Made by a program: the position numbers and the translations under genes. A DNA stretch of 50,668 bases from IMG/VR virus record IMGVR_UViG_3300042691_045797, positions 1 to 50,668 of that record, one strand, 5' to 3'. Source of the DNA: a virus. Shown here piece by piece: positions 42,176 to 47,949 of this stretch. The notes under the pieces were generated by a model. The model was not told where the DNA came from. It was given only the letters and a program-made list of their open reading frames with translations, and did no database searches. The first letter of the stretch is position 1; each line of letters starts with the position of its first letter.

Positions 42176-42211
42176 GATTCAGAAAAAGAAATACTTTGTA
42201 ATTTATTGTAA

Positions 42212-42219
42212 TATTTATT
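42212..42219 (+). promoter_or_regulatory. TATTTATT motif before the tail sheath gene
   Basis: 30 bases before ATG 42250, in an AT-rich 116-base region that lies between the divergent RHH and sheath genes. Confidence 0.33.
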
Positions 42220-42249
42220 GAGAAATAAATCAATTAAAAACTAATTTAA

Positions 42250-45200
42250 ATGGCAGCATCAAACAAAGTTTTCGTTTCTCCTGGTGTATATACTACTGAA
42301 ACTGAACTATCATTTGTTGCACAAAGTGTAGGGGTTACCACCTTAGGTATAGTTGGTGAGACTTTAAAAGGACCAGCCTTCGAACCTCTTTTTGTGAGAA
42401 ACTATGATGAGTTTCAGGCGTATTTCGGTACAACATCACCGGAAAAATTTGTAAACACACAAATTCCTAAGTATGAATTGGCATACATTGCTAAGGCTTA
42501 CTTACAACAATCAAATCAACTTTTCGTATCAAGAATTCTTGGACTTTCTGGTTATGATGCGGGACCTTCTTGGACTATATATACTATAGGTAATTTGGAC
42601 CCGTCAACTGTTGAATTTGATACGGGTCCAACTAGTTTTACTTTACCTTTTACGGTTGATACTAACTCTGATGTAACAACTATTGATATAACTGATGCGG
42701 GATTTGTTCTAGTTGAGCCAATCTTCAATAGGTTATATACTAAGTATAATGGAAGTACCTCAAGTTTTAGTGCGGATGTTGAGTCTTTTTTGGCGGCTAT
42801 TGTTGCAGACCCAGGCTCTCAAAACGATTCCTCTATTGTATGGGGAGGAATTCCAAGTTCGGATTATAACACTTTAGTTACTACTTACAACGTAGTAACT
42901 AATTCATATGCACTTCCTCAGTTATCGTTTAGTGCAATAACATTGACTGACGATAAAAATCAGGTTTGGTACTACTCAACTTTTGAAAATACTTCTGCTA
43001 ATATCTATGAAGGAACTTCAATGTTTATGTATATTATAAATTTTGTTGATAACGGTGATGGTACATACGCAGGTGACTTAGTGGGCGATTTGTTCGAATG
43101 GGACGGTACCGCTTATGCTGATTATAACAATGTGGTGGCGGCAACTTTACGTTCGCGAGGTATAACTGAATACTCTACAACTTCGAGTGGACCTTCTTAC
43201 CAAGTCACAGGATTAACAGATGTAGGATTAGTAACTGCTGGAACTTATTCTAACATATCTTCTAATCCTTACGCAACTTTTGCACTATCTGGTGTTCAAT
43301 CTAATTCTGTTTCTTTTTCTTTTGAAGTTTCATTTGATGGGTCTCAAGCCAATTACATATCAAAAGTTTTAGGTCAGGGTAATTTTGAAAAAGAGAGGAC
43401 TGATTTTCCTATTTTTGTAGAAGAACAATACTCTACTTTAATATCATATGGTTATAATAAAGGTTATATACGTGGATTAAGACCAGTTCTATTATCTTTA
43501 CCTTCAGCCGAAAGTTTGGACCAAACTTCGATAGCAAATTACTTGGAAAGATACCAAAGCGCGTCATCTCCTTGGGTGGTTTCTGAATTACGTGGTAACT
43601 CCGTTTATCAGTTATTTAAATATATCACAATAAGTGATGGTAACGCTTCTAATACTGATGTAAAAGTTTCTTTGGCAAATATGTCATTTGAGACAAATAC
43701 TTTTGATTTATTGGTTAGGTCTTATTTCGATACTGACGCATCTCCTGTTGTTTTAGAGAAATATACTAATTGTACTATGGACCCATCCTCAAATAGTTTT
43801 GTTGGAAAAAAAGTTGGTAGTGCGGACGGTCAGTATGAAATTATTTCTAAGTATATAATGTTACAATTAAATCCCGATGCACCAGCAGACTCCCTACCCT
43901 GCGGATTTGAGGGATACCTAATTCGTACATATAGCGGTTCAACAGCCCCTTACGATGTTGCTCCTCCTTTCCCAATTTATAAAACTAAGTATTATACACC
44001 AGGTGAAGTAGTTTATAACCCTCCATTTGGACTTAATAGTGGTGATGATAATTCTACTATAAGTAATGGAGAAAACGCGAGAAGGTCTTATTTAGGTTTT
44101 TCTACCTCAATAGGACAAGACGTTAATTTATTCGCATATAAGGGTCAACAAACTCCATCCGGATTTACCTGTACTGAACAAAGTTATGAAAATTGGACAA
44201 TTCAAACAAAAGGTTTCCATATGGACAGTGGGGCAACAGTTGTAACAATATCTTCTATTTATTCTAACAGCGGAAGTACAGCTTTTGAAGTTGGGGCTGG
44301 ACAGTTTAATGTAGAACCTTTAAATTCCAATGAAGTATATTACCGTATTTTTTCTCGTAAATTTACGGTATTACCTTATGGTGGTTTTGATGGGTGGGAC
44401 ATTTATAGAGAGAGAAGGACTAACACCGACGAATTCCAACTTGGTAAGGGAGGATATTTGGCTGGTGCTAGACAAGGTTGTCAACCTTTCCCTAACGCAA
44501 CTGGATGGGGAGCATTCCGTCAGATAACTGTTGAGGACAATACAACTGATTATGCTAATACAGACTACTACGCTTACAGATTGGGTATAGAGACTTTTAA
44601 TAATCCCGCAATCATTAATATCAATGTATTTGCAACTCCAGGTATTGACTACTTAAATAACGAAGCTTTGGTTAGATATTCTATTGATATGGTTGAAACT
44701 GACAGGGCGGATTCAATTTATGTAACAACAACACCTGACTTTGACTTATTACAACCGTCTTTGTCTATGGATAACTTTATATACCCGCAAGATGCTGTTG
44801 ATTTCTTATATGATACAAACATCGATTCGAACTATACAGTAACTTATTATCCTTGGGTATTAACAAGAGATTCGGTATTTAATACCCAAATCTATATTCC
44901 AGCAACTGCCGAAGTTTGCAGAAACTTAGCCCTTACTGATAATACATCATTCCCTTGGTTTGCAACCGCAGGTTACACAAGAGGTATTGTTAATTCAGTT
45001 AGAGCGAGAAGAAGACTAACACAGTTGGATAGAGATACTCTTTATCAAGGTAGAATTAACCCAATTGCAACTTTCAATGATGTTGGTACTGTAATTTGGG
45101 GTAATAAAACTCTTCAATTGAGAGAAAGTCCATTAGACAGAGTAAACGTTAGAAGATTGCTGTTACAAGCTCGTAAACTTATTTCAGCCGTTGCAATCAG

Positions 45201-45447
45201 ACTACTTTTCGAACAAAATGATGCAGTTGTAAGACAACAGTTCTTGGATTCAGTAAACCCAATTTTAGATGCTATCAGAAGAGATAGAGGTATTACAGAT
45301 TTCCGTGTTACTGTTTCAAGTACTCCTGAAGAACTTGATTCGAATCAAATGTCAGGACGTATATTCTTGAAGCCAACTAAAGCTCTTGAATTTATTGATA
45401 TTGAATTCGTAATTACCCCACAAGGTGCTAGTTTCGAAAACATTTAA
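42250..45447 (+). CDS. gp18: Tail sheath protein (T4 gp18-like), unusually large
   Basis: 1065 aa against 659 in T4. The N-terminal core shows VFVSPGVYTTETELSFVAQ, TLGIVGETLKGPAFEP, VRNYDEFQAYFG and YELAYIAKAYLQQSNQLFVSRIL, the usual phage sheath opening. The C-terminal core shows SVRARRRLTQLDRDTLYQGRINPI over residues 917-940, TVIWGNKTLQLRESPLDRVNVRRLL, and TDFRVTVSSTPEELDSNQ near the end, which are needed for contact with neighbouring subunits. Residues about 115-770 contain the extra material, beta-rich with many Tyr, Ser and Asp, probably surface domains projecting from the sheath. A strong terminator follows it. The inserted domains could bind host surface sugars or stabilise the tail, but nothing in them is recognised. 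Confidence 0.9.
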   Translation: MAASNKVFVSPGVYTTETELSFVAQSVGVTTLGIVGETLKGPAFEPLFVRNYDEFQAYFGTTSPEKFVNTQIPKYELAYIAKAYLQQSNQLFVSRILGLSGYDAGPSWTIYTIGNLDPSTVEFDTGPTSFTLPFTVDTNSDVTTIDITDAGFVLVEPIFNRLYTKYNGSTSSFSADVESFLAAIVADPGSQNDSSIVWGGIPSSDYNTLVTTYNVVTNSYALPQLSFSAITLTDDKNQVWYYSTFENTSANIYEGTSMFMYIINFVDNGDGTYAGDLVGDLFEWDGTAYADYNNVVAATLRSRGITEYSTTSSGPSYQVTGLTDVGLVTAGTYSNISSNPYATFALSGVQSNSVSFSFEVSFDGSQANYISKVLGQGNFEKERTDFPIFVEEQYSTLISYGYNKGYIRGLRPVLLSLPSAESLDQTSIANYLERYQSASSPWVVSELRGNSVYQLFKYITISDGNASNTDVKVSLANMSFETNTFDLLVRSYFDTDASPVVLEKYTNCTMDPSSNSFVGKKVGSADGQYEIISKYIMLQLNPDAPADSLPCGFEGYLIRTYSGSTAPYDVAPPFPIYKTKYYTPGEVVYNPPFGLNSGDDNSTISNGENARRSYLGFSTSIGQDVNLFAYKGQQTPSGFTCTEQSYENWTIQTKGFHMDSGATVVTISSIYSNSGSTAFEVGAGQFNVEPLNSNEVYYRIFSRKFTVLPYGGFDGWDIYRERRTNTDEFQLGKGGYLAGARQGCQPFPNATGWGAFRQITVEDNTTDYANTDYYAYRLGIETFNNPAIININVFATPGIDYLNNEALVRYSIDMVETDRADSIYVTTTPDFDLLQPSLSMDNFIYPQDAVDFLYDTNIDSNYTVTYYPWVLTRDSVFNTQIYIPATAEVCRNLALTDNTSFPWFATAGYTRGIVNSVRARRRLTQLDRDTLYQGRINPIATFNDVGTVIWGNKTLQLRESPLDRVNVRRLLLQARKLISAVAIRLLFEQNDAVVRQQFLDSVNPILDAIRRDRGITDFRVTVSSTPEELDSNQMSGRIFLKPTKALEFIDIEFVITPQGASFENI

Positions 45448-45466
45448 TAAAAATTAAAATTAATTT

Positions 45467-45493
45467 AAAAACCCTCGTTTCCGAGGGTTTTTT
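45467..45493 (+). terminator. Rho-independent terminator after the sheath gene
   Basis: CCCTCG (45472-45477), loop TTTC, CGAGGG (45482-45487), flanked by A and T runs that lengthen the stem and end in TTTTTT. A textbook terminator 20 bases after the sheath stop, and the strongest in the window. Confidence 0.88.
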
Positions 45494-45503
45494 ATTTTAC
45501 ATA

Positions 45504-45511
45504 TATTTATA
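45504..45511 (+). promoter_or_regulatory. TATTTATA motif after the sheath terminator
   Basis: It comes directly after the terminator and 4 bases before ATG 45516, so it is a good candidate to restart transcription for the HAD gene. Confidence 0.38.
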
Positions 45512-45515
45512 AAAT

Positions 45516-46337
45516 ATGAAAGTTATTATAGTTGAGGATTTTAGAGAGGAAACAACACCTGAAATCGAGTATTATGCTTTTGATTGGGATGATAATATAA
45601 TGGTAATGCCAACCCAAATAATTCTTTTAGATGACAATCAGAATGAAGTTGGGATGTCAACAGAAGATTTTGCCGAATACAGGTCTAAAATTGGTATTGA
45701 ACCATTTGAATACAAGGGAAAAATGATTCAGGGGTTTGCAAAAGACCCTTTCAGATATTTCTCCACCAAAGGGGACAAAAGATTTATAATTGATTCATTA
45801 TTAGGAAAAACAGGTCCAGCATGGGATGATTTTGTGAACGCAATTAATAACGGTTCAATTTTTTCTATAGTTACGGCAAGAGGACATTCCCCACTTGTAA
45901 TTAGACAAGCTATAGAAAATATGATTGAACTAAATTTCAAAGGTATTTCTAAAAAAGAACTTTCTAAAAATTTACGAAAATTCAGAGATATAGCCGGAGA
46001 AGACGAAATGTCAGACGAACAATTGATTGATGCTTATATGGATATGAATAAATATTACCCTGTCACTTTCGGAGAGGGTTCGGCACAAAGCCCCGAAAAA
46101 GGAAAATTAGTTGCTTTAAAAGAGTTTGAAGGCTACATAAAATATATTTCGGACCATTTACACAAACAAGGTTTTTTAAAAAACAAAATTTCAAATAGGT
46201 TTATACCAAAAATATATTTTTCAGATGACGATAAAAAAAATTTAGAATTTACTCATAAAAAACTTGCCGATAGACCAGAAAATATAATCCAATTCGTATC
46301 AACACATGGAGGAGAAAAGAAAAAATATGAGGGATGA
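45516..46337 (+). CDS. HAD-superfamily hydrolase/phosphatase
   Basis: 273 aa. HAD motif I is YYAFDWDDNIMVMPT (DWDDN, nucleophile D and general acid D), motif II is SIFSIVTARGHSP and motif IV is IYFSDDDKKNLEF. The cap between motifs I and II (AEYRSKIGIEPFEYKGKM) and the insert after motif II (FRDIAGEDEMSDEQLIDAYMDM) are short helical pieces. HAD enzymes of this size in phages include 3' phosphatases related to polynucleotide kinase and nucleotidases, so a nucleic-acid or nucleotide phosphatase role is possible. It lies between sheath and tube genes with its own upstream motif and preceding terminator, so it may be expressed separately from them. Confidence 0.78.
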   Translation: MKVIIVEDFREETTPEIEYYAFDWDDNIMVMPTQIILLDDNQNEVGMSTEDFAEYRSKIGIEPFEYKGKMIQGFAKDPFRYFSTKGDKRFIIDSLLGKTGPAWDDFVNAINNGSIFSIVTARGHSPLVIRQAIENMIELNFKGISKKELSKNLRKFRDIAGEDEMSDEQLIDAYMDMNKYYPVTFGEGSAQSPEKGKLVALKEFEGYIKYISDHLHKQGFLKNKISNRFIPKIYFSDDDKKNLEFTHKKLADRPENIIQFVSTHGGEKKKYEG

Positions 46338-46418
46338 TATTTATATACTAGACTTATGTAAGTTTGACTAAAAAAAAAATAAAGTAAATAGAAAAAATTA
46401 AAAACATAACTATTTATA
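46338..46418 (+). promoter_or_regulatory. Two TATTTATA motifs before the tail tube gene
   Basis: TATTTATA occurs at 46338-46345, just behind the HAD stop, and at 46411-46418, 40 bases before ATG 46459. The 121-base gap is otherwise A-rich with no open frame. Two copies may give high transcription of the abundant tube protein. Confidence 0.35.
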
Positions 46419-46458
46419 TAAAAACAAGAAAATAAAAAATTAAAAAAACAAAAATATT

Positions 46459-46947
46459 ATGGCTGATTTACTAATGAAAATGCCGATTCCTTATGAACCC
46501 AAAAGAGTGAACCGATTCATTCTTACGTTCCCCTCTGAATTAGGAATCAATGAATGGTACGTGGAATCAACGGCAAGACCAAAAATTTCAATTGGTTCGA
46601 CACCAATTCCATTTTTAAACACGGAATTTTATGTTGCAGGTAGATATACTTGGAATACAATAAGTGTAACATTCCGTGACCCTATCGGTCCATCTGCAGC
46701 TCAAGCTCTCATGGAATGGGTACGTTTACACGCTGAATCTGTAACAGGCCGTATGGGATATGCTGCGGGTTATAAGAAAGACGTTACTCTACAAATGCTT
46801 GACCCAACTGGAGTTGTTGTTGAAAAATGGATAATGAAAGGATGTTTCTTAACCGATGTAGACTTCCAAAGCTTAGACTATGGTCAAGACGGACTTGCTA
46901 AAATCCAAGCAACTCTACGTCCTGACTATTGCGTTTTGGTTTATTAA
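46459..46947 (+). CDS. gp19: Tail tube protein (T4 gp19-like)
   Basis: 162 aa, the size of T4 gp19 (163). It reads PYEPKRVNRFILTFPSEL, then NEWYVESTARPKISIG, TEFYVAGRYTWNTISVTFRDP, AQALMEWVRLHAE, GYAAGYKKDVTLQMLDPTG and EKWIMKGCFLTDVDF, the standard tube fold. Six copies form each ring of the tail tube around the tape measure, inside the sheath. It follows the two promoter-like motifs and ends before a terminator, so it is probably made in large amounts from its own transcript. Confidence 0.95.
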   Translation: MADLLMKMPIPYEPKRVNRFILTFPSELGINEWYVESTARPKISIGSTPIPFLNTEFYVAGRYTWNTISVTFRDPIGPSAAQALMEWVRLHAESVTGRMGYAAGYKKDVTLQMLDPTGVVVEKWIMKGCFLTDVDFQSLDYGQDGLAKIQATLRPDYCVLVY

Positions 46948-46960
46948 AATTTCGAAAATA

Positions 46961-46968
46961 TATTTATA
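46961..46968 (+). promoter_or_regulatory. TATTTATA motif just before the tube-gene terminator
   Basis: It lies between the tube stop and the terminator at 46982, which argues that not every copy of the motif is a working promoter. Confidence 0.2.
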
Positions 46969-46981
46969 TATTACTATTTAC

Positions 46982-47010
46982 AAATCCGTACTTTGTGCGG
47001 ATTTTTTTTT
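46982..47010 (+). terminator. Rho-independent terminator after the tube gene
   Basis: AAATCCG (46982-46988) pairs with CGGATTT (46998-47004), loop TACTTTGTG, followed by a run of T. It should separate the tube transcript from the gp26-like gene. Confidence 0.82.
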
Positions 47011-47023
47011 ATAAAAAAAAATT

Positions 47024-47776
47024 ATGAACGAACAATTTGCGGGACAAGAAAACTTTAACCTACCTCACGATATAGTAACATTACCAAGTCAAGGAAAATA
47101 TTATAAGAATAAAAAAAAGAGTGTTAAAGTTGGATATTTGACAGCTTCTGATGAAAATTTATTAGCTAATGTAGGTAAAATTTCAGGAGAACAAATGATA
47201 CAAAGGTTAGTTAGAAGTAAACTATATGAACCTGATATGAACCCAAATGACATGCTCGAGGGTGATATTGAGGCAATTCTTATCTTTTTAAGAAACACGT
47301 CTTTTGGTTCAGAATATAATTTTAGTTTAGTTGACCCTGAAACAGGAAATAAATTTGAAAGAAGTATTCTACTTGAAGAATTAACTTTCAAGACTCCTGA
47401 AACAGAACCGGATGAAAATGGTTTATATGAAGCTAAACTTCCAAAATCTTCTGCGGTTGTAAAATTAAAACCTCTTACTTACGGAGAGAGTACTGAGTTA
47501 GAAAAGATGGCGGATGAGTATCCTGCAAATATGATTGCTCCTAAGGCAACTTGGAGATTATCAAGACAAATTGTTGAACTTAATGGTAGTAAAGATAAGG
47601 GTGAAATAGTTAAATTTATCGAACAGATGCCTATTATGGATTCTAAATATATTTCTAACTTTTTGAAAAATAACGAACCTAGAATCAACTTGAATAGAGA
47701 AATTACAGCCCCATCAGGAAAAAAAGTTAACGTGAGAGTTGCTTTTGGGGCTGAGTTTTTTCGTCCTTTCTTCTAA
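47024..47776 (+). CDS. gp26: gp26-like baseplate / tail-assembly protein
   Basis: 250 aa. The opening HDIVTLPSQGKYYKNKKKSVKVGYLTASDENLL over residues 15-47 is the signature of the T4 baseplate-protein family (gp26-like; T4 gp26 is 208 aa): a Leu-Pro-Ser-x-Gly-x-x-Tyr loop and a DE block. LEGDIEAILIFLRNTSFG and VKLKPLTYGESTELEKMA follow. It lies between tube and tape-measure genes, the position where tail-assembly chaperones are found. Its 3' end overlaps by 38 bases a second frame (47739-47921) that continues past its stop, which suggests a frameshifted longer product. Whether it is a baseplate hub part, a chaperone or both is open. Confidence 0.7.
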   Translation: MNEQFAGQENFNLPHDIVTLPSQGKYYKNKKKSVKVGYLTASDENLLANVGKISGEQMIQRLVRSKLYEPDMNPNDMLEGDIEAILIFLRNTSFGSEYNFSLVDPETGNKFERSILLEELTFKTPETEPDENGLYEAKLPKSSAVVKLKPLTYGESTELEKMADEYPANMIAPKATWRLSRQIVELNGSKDKGEIVKFIEQMPIMDSKYISNFLKNNEPRINLNREITAPSGKKVNVRVAFGAEFFRPFF

Positions 47777-47921
47777 ATATTTGGCATCAGTGTTAGACCA
47801 ATACTACCTAATGGGTAAGTATTTACATACGTCGTATTCTGATTTTCTTAAAATTCCTATATATCAAAGAAGATATCTTATAGACAAAATTATTGAGTAC
47901 AATACTCCAAAAACAAGTTAG
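47739..47921 (+). CDS. Overlapping-frame extension, candidate frameshift product of the gp26-like gene
   Basis: 60 codons in the +1 frame relative to the gp26-like gene. After the overlap it reads KYLASVLDQYYLMGKYLHTSY, SDFLKIPIYQRRYLIDKIIEYN, a pattern (Y-x-D-x-L-x-I-P-x-Y-x-R-x-Y-L-I) I recognise from short phage proteins next to gp26. The overlap contains TTTTTT (47755-47760) just before the zero-frame stop, a slippery site for a +1 or -2 shift. No ATG occurs until 47811. Alternatively it could start at TTG 47739, at TTG/GTG near 47780-47790, or at ATG 47811. It ends 28 bases before the tape measure. Confidence 0.6.
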   Translation: MLLGLSFFVLSSKYLASVLDQYYLMGKYLHTSYSDFLKIPIYQRRYLIDKIIEYNTPKTS

Positions 47922-47926
47922 TAAGT

Positions 47927-47934
47927 TATTTATT
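47927..47934 (+). promoter_or_regulatory. TATTTATT motif before the tape-measure gene
   Basis: 15 bases before ATG 47950. Same orientation as the gene. Confidence 0.32.
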
Positions 47935-47949
47935 AATTAAAAGAAAACT

